Shown: in pieces, positions 8,773-17,444 of the stretch
Layout of the letters: every line of letters begins with the position of its first letter
How positions within the stretch are numbered: the first letter of the stretch is position 1
Source of the DNA: JAIUNP01 sp020161975
GTDB lineage: Bacteria; Pseudomonadota; Alphaproteobacteria; Rhizobiales; Beijerinckiaceae
Length of the DNA stretch: 64,000 bases
NCBI GenBank assembly: GCA_036745275.1
Contig: DAIOGK010000004.1
Coordinates: 1 to 64,000 of the forward strand
Direction: 5' to 3'
Notes under the pieces: generated by a model
Databases searched by the model: none
Seen by the model: the letters and a program-made list of their open reading frames with translations, nothing else
Told to the model about the DNA's origin: nothing
Translations under genes and position numbers: made by a program

Positions 8773-10008
8773 TTACTTCTTCGCCATTTTGGCCCGGCGC
8801 ATCCCCAAGGTGCGCAGGCGCAGCGCGTTCAGCTTGATGAAGCCTGCCGCGTCGCGGTGATCATAGGCAACCGCCCCTTCCTCGAAGGTGACAAGTTCCT
8901 GATCGTAGAGCGAATACGGGCTCTCGCGTCCGACCACGGTAGCATTGCCCTTGTAGAGCTTGACGCGCACGCGGCCCGTGACGAGTTCCTGGCTCTTGTC
9001 GACGAGCGCCTGGAGCATCTCGCGTTCGGGCGCGAACCAGAAGCCGTAATAGACCAGTTCCGCATAGCGCGGCATCAGCGAATCCTTGAGATGCGCAGCC
9101 TCGCGGTCGAGCGTGATCGATTCGATGCCGCGATGCGCCGCGTAAAGGATCGTACCACCGGGCGTCTCGTAAACACCGCGCGACTTCATGCCGACGAAGC
9201 GGTTCTCGACGAGGTCGAGCCGACCGATGCCGTTGGCCTTGCCAAGTTCGTTCAGCTTGGTCAGCAGCGTCGCCGGGCTCATCTTCACGCCATCGATGGC
9301 AACCGGATCGCCCTTCTCGAAGTCAATGGTGATGTAGGTGGCCTTGTCGGGCGCCTCTTCTGCCGAAATCGTCCGCATATAGACCATTTCGGGGGCTTCG
9401 ACGTTCGGATCTTCCAGCACCTTGCCCTCGGACGAGGAGTGCAGCAGGTTCGCATCGACCGAGAACGGCGCCTCGCCGAACTTGTCCTTGGCGATCGGAA
9501 TCTGGTGTTTCTGGGCAAAGTCGATCAGCTTTGTCCGGCTCATCAGGTCCCATTCGCGCCAGGGGGCGATGACGTGGATGTTGGGATCGAGGGCATAGTA
9601 GCCGAGTTCAAAGCGGACCTGATCGTTACCCTTGCCGGTTGCGCCATGGCAGACCGCGTCGGCGCCGACCTTGTGGGCAATCTCGATCTGCTTCTTGGCG
9701 ATCAGCGGGCGGGCAATCGAGGTGCCGAGCAGGTACTGGCCCTCATAGAGCGCGTTGGCGCGGAACATCGGGAACACGTAATCGCGCACGAACTCCTCGC
9801 GCACGTCCTCAATGAAGATGTTCTCCGGTTTGATGCCGAGCAGCAGCGCCTTGTCGCGGGCCGGGCCAAGTTCCTCGCCCTGGCCGAGATCGGCGGTAAA
9901 GGTCACGACCTCGCAGTTGTATTCGGTTTGCAGCCACTTGAGGATGACCGATGTATCAAGCCCGCCCGAATAGGCGAGTACGACTTTCCTGATCGACTTT
10001 TTGGACAT
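8773..10008 (-). CDS. argG: Argininosuccinate synthase
   Basis: ArgG joins citrulline and aspartate using ATP in arginine biosynthesis. The 411-residue product begins with the N-type ATP pyrophosphatase motif VLAYSGGLDTSV, followed by CHGATGKGNDQVRFE and the substrate-binding segment GGTILYAAHRGIESITLD, all diagnostic. Length is as expected (about 400-415). The ATG at 10008 gives the family N-terminus MSKKSIRKVVLAYSGG. The gene stands alone between the Tim44-domain gene and the divergent moeB-like gene; no other arg genes are in view. Confidence 0.97.
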   Translation of the reverse strand: MSKKSIRKVVLAYSGGLDTSVILKWLQTEYNCEVVTFTADLGQGEELGPARDKALLLGIKPENIFIEDVREEFVRDYVFPMFRANALYEGQYLLGTSIARPLIAKKQIEIAHKVGADAVCHGATGKGNDQVRFELGYYALDPNIHVIAPWREWDLMSRTKLIDFAQKHQIPIAKDKFGEAPFSVDANLLHSSSEGKVLEDPNVEAPEMVYMRTISAEEAPDKATYITIDFEKGDPVAIDGVKMSPATLLTKLNELGKANGIGRLDLVENRFVGMKSRGVYETPGGTILYAAHRGIESITLDREAAHLKDSLMPRYAELVYYGFWFAPEREMLQALVDKSQELVTGRVRVKLYKGNATVVGRESPYSLYDQELVTFEEGAVAYDHRDAAGFIKLNALRLRTLGMRRAKMAKK

Positions 10009-10142
10009 GTGCGCCCCGGCAATGAAAATTGGATCGCCGCGATCTATAGGACAGCGGCGGGTTGGCGCAAGGGTTTACCGTTGAAACTGCCTGTAGGTGG
10101 TCTCCGCTTTTCCTGCCCGCGCCCTTCAGGTAAAAGCGCGGC

Positions 10143-10895
10143 ATGTCCCTCTCGCCCGACGAAATCACCCGCTATGCCCGCCATATCGTGCTGCGCCATG
10201 TCGGTGGCCCCGGCCAGCAGAAGCTGAAGGCCGCGCGGGTGCTGGTGATCGGCGCCGGTGGGCTTGGCGCGCCGGTGCTGCACTATCTGGCGGCGGCAGG
10301 GGTAGGCACGCTCGGCATCGTCGATGACGATACGGTGTCACTGTCCAATCTCCAGCGGCAGGTGATCCACGGCACCGATGACGTGGGCCGGCCAAAGGTG
10401 GAGAGTGCGGCAGCCGCGCTGGTTCGCCTCAATCCGCATGTGACCGTCCGCTGTCATTCCATCCGCTTTACACCGGACACCGCATCGGCCCTGCTGGCCG
10501 ATTATGACATCGTGGCGGACGGATCGGACAATTTTGCCACGCGTTATGCGGTAGCCGACGCCTGTGCAGCGGCGGAAAAGCCGCTGGTGACCGCTGCCGT
10601 CAATGAATTCGACGGGTCGCTGACAACGCTGCGCCCGTTCGAGGCGGGCCCCGATGGCGCGCTGAACCCTAGCTATCGCTGCCTTTTCCCCGAACCGCCG
10701 CCCGAGGGCGTCATCCCAAGCTGCGCGGAAGCCGGCGTCCTCGGCGCGCTCGCCGGCATCATCGGCACGATGCAGGCGCTGGAGGTGATCCGGGAGATCG
10801 TCGGCTTCGGCGAAGGTCTGGTGGGACGGCTGCTGCTCGTCGACGCGCTGACGATGCGGTTTGAAACGATGGCTTACGCGCGGGATACGGGCTGA
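10143..10895 (+). CDS. moeB: ThiF/MoeB family adenylyltransferase
   Basis: This 250-residue E1-like enzyme adenylates the C-terminal glycine of a ubiquitin-like sulfur carrier such as MoaD or ThiS. Visible features are the Rossmann ATP motif GAGGLGAPVLHYLAAAGVG, DDTVSLSNLQRQ, ADGSDNFATRYAVADAC and the downstream CAEAGVLGALAGIIGTMQA segment. It lacks a C-terminal rhodanese domain and has the length of MoeB (about 250), so molybdopterin-synthase activation is likely; a thiamine role cannot be excluded. No mo or thi genes are adjacent. It is convergent with the small secreted protein gene, with only 4 bases between the ends. Confidence 0.85.
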   Translation: MSLSPDEITRYARHIVLRHVGGPGQQKLKAARVLVIGAGGLGAPVLHYLAAAGVGTLGIVDDDTVSLSNLQRQVIHGTDDVGRPKVESAAAALVRLNPHVTVRCHSIRFTPDTASALLADYDIVADGSDNFATRYAVADACAAAEKPLVTAAVNEFDGSLTTLRPFEAGPDGALNPSYRCLFPEPPPEGVIPSCAEAGVLGALAGIIGTMQALEVIREIVGFGEGLVGRLLLVDALTMRFETMAYARDTG

Positions 10896-10899
10896 GACC

Positions 10900-11202
10900 T
10901 CACCGCGGGGTGATCGCCAGCCGGACGCGGCCGTTTTCCACCTTCAACGCCCCTTCGGGCAGTTTCGGATTGCGGATTTGCGGCGCTTGCCGCCCGGCGT
11001 TGCGGCGCGGGGCCGATTCTGCGGCTCCATCGGGCGGGCGACGGCCACGCCGCCGCGCCTCGGGCGAGCCGCGCACGGGCGACAGCGAGGCCAGACAGAG
11101 GTTGAACTCCATCGGGTTCTTGATGGCCTCGCAGTCCTTGGCCGTCTTGGCTTCGGCTGAGCCCGCGAGAATCAGAAGCGCCAGTGCGGTGAGACGGATC
11201 AT
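10900..11202 (-). CDS. Small secreted hypothetical protein
   Basis: This 100-residue protein has a clear signal peptide (RLTALALLILAGSAEA) followed by KTAKDCEAIKNPMEFNLCLA, a two-cysteine segment seen in many short rhizobial secreted proteins, then an Arg/Pro-rich tail. No catalytic motif is visible and I cannot give a function. It lies 42 bases downstream of pheT on the same strand and may be read through from the phe operon. Confidence 0.65.
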   Translation of the reverse strand: MIRLTALALLILAGSAEAKTAKDCEAIKNPMEFNLCLASLSPVRGSPEARRRGRRPPDGAAESAPRRNAGRQAPQIRNPKLPEGALKVENGRVRLAITPR

Positions 11203-11244
11203 GTGCCTAGCCTGACGCCAAAATGCGGCGACACTTTGAGCCCA

Positions 11245-13659
11245 TCAACCCCGCAATGTCGCACCGGTCTTTTTCGCCATTTCCGCCACCAGTTTCTGGC
11301 TGAAAGCGTCGATTTCCACATCGGTCATCGTCTTGTCGCGCGGCTGGAGACGCACCTCGATGGCGACCGACTTCCGACCCGGCTCGACACCCTTGCCCTC
11401 GTAAAGATCGAACAGCGTGACGCCCGAGACAAGCGCGCGGTCAATGCCACGCGCCACCTTCAGCATATCCTCGGCCTTCGTTTCTGAGGCAACAAGGAAG
11501 GCAAAGTCGCGCGTCACCGGCTGGAAATCAGACAATTCAAGGCGCGGCTTCACCTTGGTCGGCTTCGCCTTAGGCGCAGGAATCGCATCAAGAATAATCT
11601 CGAAAGCATAGACCGGCCCATCGACATCGAGTGCTTCGAGCGCGGCGGGGTGGATTTCACCGAAATGGCCGAACACGTCCCTGCCCATGTGCAGTGTCGC
11701 AGAACGCCCCGGATGAAACCAGGCAGGGCCACCGGGCGTCACCTGCACGCCGGTCATCGGCGCGCCGTTGAGCGCAAGAACCGCAAGCGCATCGGCCTTG
11801 ACATCGTAGAGATCGGCATTCGCACTGCCGGACCAATGACGCCCCTGCCCCGAAGCCTTGGCGCGGCCACGACGCAGGCCCGACGCCGCGATCTTCTGAT
11901 CGTCCGGCCTGTCCCCCATGAACACCTGGCCAACCTCGAACAGCGCCAGATCATCAAAGCCGCGATCAACATTGCGCTGTGCACCGGCCAGCAGCCCCGC
12001 CAGCAAGGTCGGGCGCATATCGGAAAGCTCCGAGGCGATGGGGTTGGCGAGCGCCAGTTCGGGCTTGCCGCCCCCGAACAGGGTCGCGGCGGCCTTCGAG
12101 ATGAATGACCAGGTGACGGCTTCCAGCATCCCGCGTGCGGCAAGGAGGCGCTTGGTTGTTCGCGTACGTTTCTGAATCAGCGTCAGTACGGGGGCGTGAA
12201 TGCGGTTTTCGCGCAGGAGCGGGATCATCGGGACGTTGTCGACCCCGGCGATGCGGGTGATTTCCTCGACGAGGTCGGCCTTGCCCTCCACATCCGGCCG
12301 CCAGGAGGGCACCGAGACCTTCACTCTGTCACCGTTGCCAGAAACCCAGAAACCGAGGTTCTGAAGGGTCACCTTCGCTTCAGCGCGCGGCACATCGAGC
12401 CCGGTGAGGCGTTTGGTCTCGCTCCACGGGAAGTCGATGACGAGGCCCGCTTCCGGGATCTCCCCCGCCAGCACCGAATCCGTCGGCGTGCCACCGCAAA
12501 GGTCCAGGACAAGCTGCGTGGCATGGTCGAGGCCCGGCACCGTGTAAGCGGGATCGACGCCCCGCTCAAAGCGGTAGCGCGCATCCGAATTGAGGCCGAG
12601 CGCGCGGCCCGAGCGCGCCACCGTCATCGGGTCCCACAGCGCCGATTCGATCAGCACATCGGTGGTGTTCTCGTCGCAGCCCGAAACCTCGCCGCCCATG
12701 ATGCCGGCCAGCGATTCAACGCCGTTGTCGTCGGCGATGACGACATGGGCCGGATCGAGCGCATAGGTCTTGCCATCCAGTGCAAGCAGGCTCTCGCCAG
12801 CCCGCGCACGGCGCACCACGAGATTGCCGTGCACCTTCCCCGCGTCGAAGACATGCAGCGGGCGTCCCTGATCGAAGGTCATGAAGTTGGTGATGTCGAC
12901 CAGCGCATTGATGGGGCGCAGGCCGATGGCCTTCAACTGGCGCTGCATCCATTCCGGCGAAGGGCCGTTCCTGACCCCGCGCACGAGGCGCAACGCGAAG
13001 GCCGGGCAGAGGTGCCGGTCTTCGGCGGCAAAATCGAGGCTCACACCGACCGGGCACGGCCCGTCGGTTTTCAGTGGCAGCGGCTTGGGCACGCGCAGGG
13101 TGCCAAGCCCCGCCGCCGCAAGATCCCGCGCGATGCCGTAGACGCCCGTGGCATCGGGGCGGTTCGGCGTCAGGTTGATCTCGATGACAGGATCGTTGAG
13201 GCCGAGATACTCAGCGTAAGACACCCCGACTGGCGCTTCGGCTGGCAGATCGATGATGCCGTCGTGATCCTCAGACAGTTGCAGTTCCGCCGCCGAGCAC
13301 AGCATTCCGCCCGATTCGACGCCGCGGATCACGCCCTTGCCGAGCGTGATGTCCTTGCCGGGAATATAGGTGCCGGGCGGGGAGAAAACGCTCTTCATGC
13401 CGGTGCGGGCATTCGGCGCACCGCACACCACCTGCACCGGCGCGCCCTGCCCCGTCTCAACCATGCAGACACGGAGACGATCCGCGTTCGGGTGCTGTTT
13501 TGCCTCGATCACATACGCAATCGAAAAGCCCGCGAGCTTTTTTGCCGGGTCCTCGACGCCCTCGACCTCAAGGCCGATGCGCGTCAGCGTTTCCACCACC
13601 TCATCGAGCGTGGCGGTGGTGTCGAGGTGCTGCTTGAGCCAGGAAAGGGTGAATTTCAT
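11245..13659 (-). CDS. pheT: Phenylalanine--tRNA ligase beta subunit
   Basis: PheT pairs with PheS as an alpha2beta2 enzyme charging tRNA-Phe. The 804-residue protein shows the N-terminal EMAP-II-like tRNA-binding fold (about 40-150, VVCGAPNARTGMKSVF), the B3/B4 editing region (about 210-380, DITNFMTFDQGRPLHVFDA), B5 (about 400-470), the core catalytic-like domain and the C-terminal ferredoxin-like anticodon-binding domain (PVTRDFAFLVASETKAEDM). Length is normal. It is separated from pheS by one inserted glycosyltransferase-like gene and starts 63 bases after it, so one transcript is still likely. Confidence 0.97.
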   Translation of the reverse strand: MKFTLSWLKQHLDTTATLDEVVETLTRIGLEVEGVEDPAKKLAGFSIAYVIEAKQHPNADRLRVCMVETGQGAPVQVVCGAPNARTGMKSVFSPPGTYIPGKDITLGKGVIRGVESGGMLCSAAELQLSEDHDGIIDLPAEAPVGVSYAEYLGLNDPVIEINLTPNRPDATGVYGIARDLAAAGLGTLRVPKPLPLKTDGPCPVGVSLDFAAEDRHLCPAFALRLVRGVRNGPSPEWMQRQLKAIGLRPINALVDITNFMTFDQGRPLHVFDAGKVHGNLVVRRARAGESLLALDGKTYALDPAHVVIADDNGVESLAGIMGGEVSGCDENTTDVLIESALWDPMTVARSGRALGLNSDARYRFERGVDPAYTVPGLDHATQLVLDLCGGTPTDSVLAGEIPEAGLVIDFPWSETKRLTGLDVPRAEAKVTLQNLGFWVSGNGDRVKVSVPSWRPDVEGKADLVEEITRIAGVDNVPMIPLLRENRIHAPVLTLIQKRTRTTKRLLAARGMLEAVTWSFISKAAATLFGGGKPELALANPIASELSDMRPTLLAGLLAGAQRNVDRGFDDLALFEVGQVFMGDRPDDQKIAASGLRRGRAKASGQGRHWSGSANADLYDVKADALAVLALNGAPMTGVQVTPGGPAWFHPGRSATLHMGRDVFGHFGEIHPAALEALDVDGPVYAFEIILDAIPAPKAKPTKVKPRLELSDFQPVTRDFAFLVASETKAEDMLKVARGIDRALVSGVTLFDLYEGKGVEPGRKSVAIEVRLQPRDKTMTDVEIDAFSQKLVAEMAKKTGATLRG

Positions 13660-13722
13660 CGGGCGCGCTCATCGAACATGGAATTTCGTCAGCGAGGCGT
13701 GTCCGCCATCCCGGCGCGCACG

Positions 13723-14643
13723 TCAAGGGGCGCGGCTCAATCGCCCGAATTTCCCCGCGTCGCGATTATAGCGGGAGACCGCCTCGGGGCGGATGCCGCT
13801 GATCGTATGGTGCGGGTGTTCCGGCCCCACGAAAATCTCCGGCAGGACATGGTGCATGATGACGCCGGAGCGGAAGGCCTTGCCGTATTTCCCCAGATCA
13901 TCGACCGGCAGCGCTGCTTCATCAAAGCCGACCAGTTCGCCATATCCGCCCGCGATGGAGCCCTCCGGCGCTTCCGTATCCGGCTCGAAGGCGAGATGCA
14001 GGAAGGTCGCGATGCCGTAGACACCGAAACAGCGCGCAGCGCCGCCTTTCCAGGCGACCGCGGAGATCACCACATCCTCGCCAATCGCCAGTTCCGCAAA
14101 ACGCGGCAGAGCCAGCACCTCGTCGAGCACCGCGCGGCTGACCCAGAGCATCTTCTCCTTGAAGGGCATGATCGGCCCCTCGGGATCGATGAACGGCCAG
14201 TATTCCAGCGCAGGGTTCTGGCCAAGCTTGATCGAATAGGCACGGTCGTCGTGGGCAATGAAATCCCTGGCCGCCTGCCGCAGATTGGCATCCACCGCCG
14301 GTGTGGCCCGGTAACGGCTGTCGTCGTCCATCAGCATGGCGAGGCGATAGTCCGCGCGGGCGTGGATGGCGCCAAGCGCCGCCGCATAGACCTCGCCGAT
14401 GCAGGAATGGGCGCGTTCCGCCACAATGATCACCAGCCTGCCGCCCGCAATCGCCGCAGCGTGATCCGCCTGCATCCGCGCAAGAAATTCCGGCGCATAG
14501 GCCTGGGCATAGACAAAGGTGCAGGCGGAAAGGCCGCCGGCCTCAAGCGCCGGCATGAAGGCGCGATCCATATCCGCAACGAGCCGCGCGAGCATGGCCT
14601 CGCGCCCCCGGCTGCAAATGATGATCGCGATGTCGCGTTTCAC
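13723..14643 (-). CDS. Glycosyltransferase family 2-like protein inserted between pheS and pheT
   Basis: This 306-residue protein starts KRDIAIIICSRGREAMLARL, a GT-A style nucleotide-sugar-binding beta strand, and has the metal-binding-like motif AMLMDDDSRY near residue 105. ELAIGEDVVISAVAWKGGA around residue 190 resembles the acceptor-side ED motif of such enzymes. No signal peptide or membrane segment is seen, so it is probably cytoplasmic. The start is GTG at 14643, overlapping the pheS stop in a 4-base GTGA arrangement, so translation is probably coupled to pheS. Donor and acceptor are unknown; the fold call rests on short motifs. Confidence 0.62.
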   Translation of the reverse strand: MKRDIAIIICSRGREAMLARLVADMDRAFMPALEAGGLSACTFVYAQAYAPEFLARMQADHAAAIAGGRLVIIVAERAHSCIGEVYAAALGAIHARADYRLAMLMDDDSRYRATPAVDANLRQAARDFIAHDDRAYSIKLGQNPALEYWPFIDPEGPIMPFKEKMLWVSRAVLDEVLALPRFAELAIGEDVVISAVAWKGGAARCFGVYGIATFLHLAFEPDTEAPEGSIAGGYGELVGFDEAALPVDDLGKYGKAFRSGVIMHHVLPEIFVGPEHPHHTISGIRPEAVSRYNRDAGKFGRLSRAP

Positions 14644-15722
14644 CCCGTCAAACCACCCGCCAGCGTCGGCAGGTCGAGCGGACGGAAGCCGTAGTGCTGA
14701 AGCCAGCGCACATCCGCATCGAAGAAGGGGCGCAGGTCCGGCATTCCGTATTTCAGCATGGCGATCCGGTCGATGCCCATGCCCCAGGCGTAGCCCTGAT
14801 ATTCATCGGGATCGAGGCCGACATTGCGCAGCACATTGGGGTGGACCATGCCGCAGCCGAGGATTTCGAGCCAGTCGGTGCCCTGCCCGAAGCGGATGTC
14901 CTTGCCGGAGCGGTCGCACTGGATGTCGACTTCCATGGACGGTTCCGTGAAGGGGAAGAACGACGGGCGGAAGCGCATCGTCACGTCCTTCACCTCGAAG
15001 AACGCCTTGCAGAACTCGGTCAGCACCCAGCGGAGCTGACCGAGGTTCGCCGTCCTGTCGATCACCAGCCCCTCGACCTGATGGAACATCGGGGTGTGGG
15101 TCTGGTCGCTGTCGCAGCGATAGGTGCGGCCCGGGCAGATGACGCGGATCGGCGGCTTCTGGCCGAGCATGGTGCGGATCTGCACCGGCGAGGTGTGCGT
15201 GCGCAGAAGCTTGCGCTCGCCATTCGCGTCCGGGTTGAAGAAGAACGTGTCATGCATCTCGCGGGCCGGGTGACCGGCGGGGAAGTTTAACTTCGTGAAA
15301 TTGAAATCGTCGGTCTCGACATCCGGACCCTCGGCGATGGCAAAGCCGAGATCGGCGAAGATCGCGGTCAGTTCGTCGATCACCTGCGAAATCGGGTGGA
15401 TACGCCCGGTTTCCAGCGCGGAAGGCTGAACGGGCAGCGTCACATCCAGCGTCTCGGCCTTGAGACGCGCATCAAGCGCGGCGGATTTCAGCACGGATTT
15501 ACGGGCGGCGAGCGCCTCGTGCACCTGATCCTTCGCCGCGTTGATGGCAGCGCCGGCGACCTTTCGCTCGTCGGGCGACATCTTGCCCAGCGTTGCGAGC
15601 AGCGCGGAAATCGAGCCCCTCTTGCCGAGTGCGGCGACGCGCACTGCTTCCAGCGCCGCCTCATCGGGTGCGGCGGCGATGTCAGCAAGGATGGTGCGGC
15701 TGAGCGTAGCAACGTCGGTCAT
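14640..15722 (-). CDS. pheS: Phenylalanine--tRNA ligase alpha subunit
   Basis: PheS carries the class II catalytic core of phenylalanyl-tRNA synthetase. The 360-residue protein has the N-terminal coiled-coil (AALGKRGSISALLATLGKMS) and class II motifs: motif 2 in FNPDANGERKLLRTHTSPVQ / ICPGRTYRCDSDQTHTPMFH, and motif 3 in GCGMVHPNVL...GYAWGMGIDRIAMLKYG. Length is typical (340-360). It is the first gene of pheS-glycosyltransferase-pheT and diverges from the LOG-family gene. No upstream Phe-rich leader peptide or attenuator was found in the 130-bp gap. Confidence 0.97.
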   Translation of the reverse strand: MTDVATLSRTILADIAAAPDEAALEAVRVAALGKRGSISALLATLGKMSPDERKVAGAAINAAKDQVHEALAARKSVLKSAALDARLKAETLDVTLPVQPSALETGRIHPISQVIDELTAIFADLGFAIAEGPDVETDDFNFTKLNFPAGHPAREMHDTFFFNPDANGERKLLRTHTSPVQIRTMLGQKPPIRVICPGRTYRCDSDQTHTPMFHQVEGLVIDRTANLGQLRWVLTEFCKAFFEVKDVTMRFRPSFFPFTEPSMEVDIQCDRSGKDIRFGQGTDWLEILGCGMVHPNVLRNVGLDPDEYQGYAWGMGIDRIAMLKYGMPDLRPFFDADVRWLQHYGFRPLDLPTLAGGLTG

Positions 15723-15852
15723 GGGGCAATCCGCATAATCTGATGGGTTGCGGCGCTTTTAAGGGTATTGTGCCGGCCTCACAAGCCATTCCCTCGCGCG
15801 GGGTGGGCGGCGGCCTTCCGCAATCCTCCCCACCGTCAATCAGGAGCCTTTC

Positions 15853-16626
15853 GTGCCCGACACCCCCGCCAACAAGGCCTCGCCGACCTATCTGCCGGCG
15901 ATGCTCGACAGTCCGTTCCTGCTGGGCGATTCGACGCGCGGCGCACGATTCATGCTCGAATATCAAAAGACCGAGGAGATTCTCCGGGCAGCGGGCATCC
16001 GTTCCACCATCGTCTGTTTCGGCTCGGCACGGGCGCATGAAGGGGAGGCGAACACGCTCGGGCGGGCCTATGATGCAGCGCGCGCCTTCGGGCGGCTCGC
16101 CTCCGAGCGGGGCGGCGCGCTTTGCGACGATGGCGGTGAGCATTGCAATGTCATCGCGACGGGGGGCGGTCCGGGCATCATGGAAGCCGCGAACAGGGGC
16201 GCCATCGAAGCCGGCGCCCCCTCGATCGGCTTCAACATCACCCTGCCGCACGAGCAGGAACCGAACCCCTGGACGACGCCGGGGCTGACTTTCCAGTTTC
16301 ACTATTTCGCCGTGCGCAAGTTCCATCTTGCCATGCGCGCGGCGGGGCTTGTCGTGTTTCCGGGCGGGTTCGGCACCCTTGATGAACTCTTCGAGGTGAT
16401 CACGCTGCAACAGACCGGCAAGATGCACCGCTGTCCGGTGGTGCTCTACAACCGCGCCTTCTGGCGAAGGCTGATCAATCTTGATCTTCTCGTTGAAGAA
16501 AAACTGATCGCACCGAAGGATGTCGCGCTATTCCGCTATGCCGAGACGCCGGAAGGTATCTGGCACGAACTGGTGGCCGGCGGGCTTCAGCCTCATGGGC
16601 CGTGCACCAGCAGTTCCTTCAAATAA
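15853..16626 (+). CDS. LOG family (TIGR00730) Rossmann protein
   Basis: This 257-residue protein has the LOG/lysine-decarboxylase-like signature VFPGGFGTLDELFEVITLQQ with GGGPGIMEAANRGAIEAGA upstream, the nucleotide-binding and catalytic segments of cytokinin riboside 5'-monophosphate phosphoribohydrolases. In bacteria these hydrolyse AMP-type nucleotides to base and ribose phosphate. The name lysine decarboxylase sometimes attached to this family is incorrect. Start is GTG at 15853 with AGGAG 6 bases upstream. Its last 34 bases overlap the 3' end of the convergent cysQ. Confidence 0.85.
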   Translation: MPDTPANKASPTYLPAMLDSPFLLGDSTRGARFMLEYQKTEEILRAAGIRSTIVCFGSARAHEGEANTLGRAYDAARAFGRLASERGGALCDDGGEHCNVIATGGGPGIMEAANRGAIEAGAPSIGFNITLPHEQEPNPWTTPGLTFQFHYFAVRKFHLAMRAAGLVVFPGGFGTLDELFEVITLQQTGKMHRCPVVLYNRAFWRRLINLDLLVEEKLIAPKDVALFRYAETPEGIWHELVAGGLQPHGPCTSSSFK

Positions 16627-17408
16627 CCGGGGTCACCGCCCGCGACGAAATAACCGTTGCGGAACACCCCATCGCGCGGACCATAGGTGAAGGGCTCGCC
16701 TTTGGCGGTCAGCACCGTGCCGCCCGCTGCGCGCAGCACCGCATCGCCTGCTGCGGTATCCCATTGCATCGTCGGCGAGAGGCGCGGGTAGATATCGGCC
16801 AGGCCCTCGGCGATGCGGCAGAACTTGATCGACGAGCCGACGACCTGCGCCCTGCCCTCGGTGATGCGGGCGACAAAGGCATCGGTGTCGGGCGAACGAT
16901 GGCGCAGACTTGCCAGAACAACCATCTCGCCGGCTGCGGCCCGGCGGGACATGATGGGGCGGCGGTTGTGGGCGCGTGTTGTCCGTGCGCCGGGGGTGAG
17001 CGTCATCATTTCCGCGCCGTTACGCGTTCCCGCCCAGAGGGTTTCCAACGCCGGGGCATAAACGACCCCCGCAACCGGCACATAGTTCTCGATAAGGCCG
17101 ATGTTGACCGTGAACTCCCCCGAATGGTTGATCATTTCCTTGGTGCCATCGAGCGCATCGACCAGAATGAAGCGGTCATTGCATTCAGGCGTACGCCCAT
17201 CGCTCACGGCCTCCTCGGAGACGACGGGAATACCCGGCAGGATACGCTCCAGCCCTTCAAGGATGATCGCCTCGCCCTCCCGATCCGCAGCCGTGACCGG
17301 GCTGCCGTCCCGCTTCAATTCCACGGCGGGATCGGCAACATGGCTCATGATAGCCGCGCCGGCCCGGCTCGCGAGGTCGATCAACGCCTCCATTTCGGCA
17401 CTGGTCAC
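16593..17408 (-). CDS. cysQ: 3'(2'),5'-bisphosphate nucleotidase CysQ
   Basis: CysQ hydrolyses 3'-phosphoadenosine-5'-phosphate from sulfate assimilation. The 271-residue protein belongs to the inositol-monophosphatase fold with metal-binding motifs PVTAADREGE, SEEAV, LVDALDGTKEMIN and the C-terminal QWDTAAGDAVLRAAGGTVL. Start is GTG at 17408 with GGGAG about 10 bases upstream; the later ATG at 17393 has no SD. It ends inside the convergent LOG-family gene. No cys genes are adjacent. Confidence 0.92.
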   Translation of the reverse strand: MTSAEMEALIDLASRAGAAIMSHVADPAVELKRDGSPVTAADREGEAIILEGLERILPGIPVVSEEAVSDGRTPECNDRFILVDALDGTKEMINHSGEFTVNIGLIENYVPVAGVVYAPALETLWAGTRNGAEMMTLTPGARTTRAHNRRPIMSRRAAAGEMVVLASLRHRSPDTDAFVARITEGRAQVVGSSIKFCRIAEGLADIYPRLSPTMQWDTAAGDAVLRAAGGTVLTAKGEPFTYGPRDGVFRNGYFVAGGDPGYLKELLVHGP

Positions 17409-17444
17409 GATTTTGGGCTCCCTAGGGCAGTTTTCCCTACCATT

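Noticed and set aside
12196..14694. 832-codon open frame on the plus strand over pheT, the GT2-like gene and pheS
   Set aside because: It lies antisense to three strongly supported genes. Long antisense frames are common in high-GC DNA; its translation resembles no family and has no SD.
15723..15852. Phe attenuator upstream of pheS
   Set aside because: No short Phe-rich leader frame or terminator was found in the 130-bp gap.
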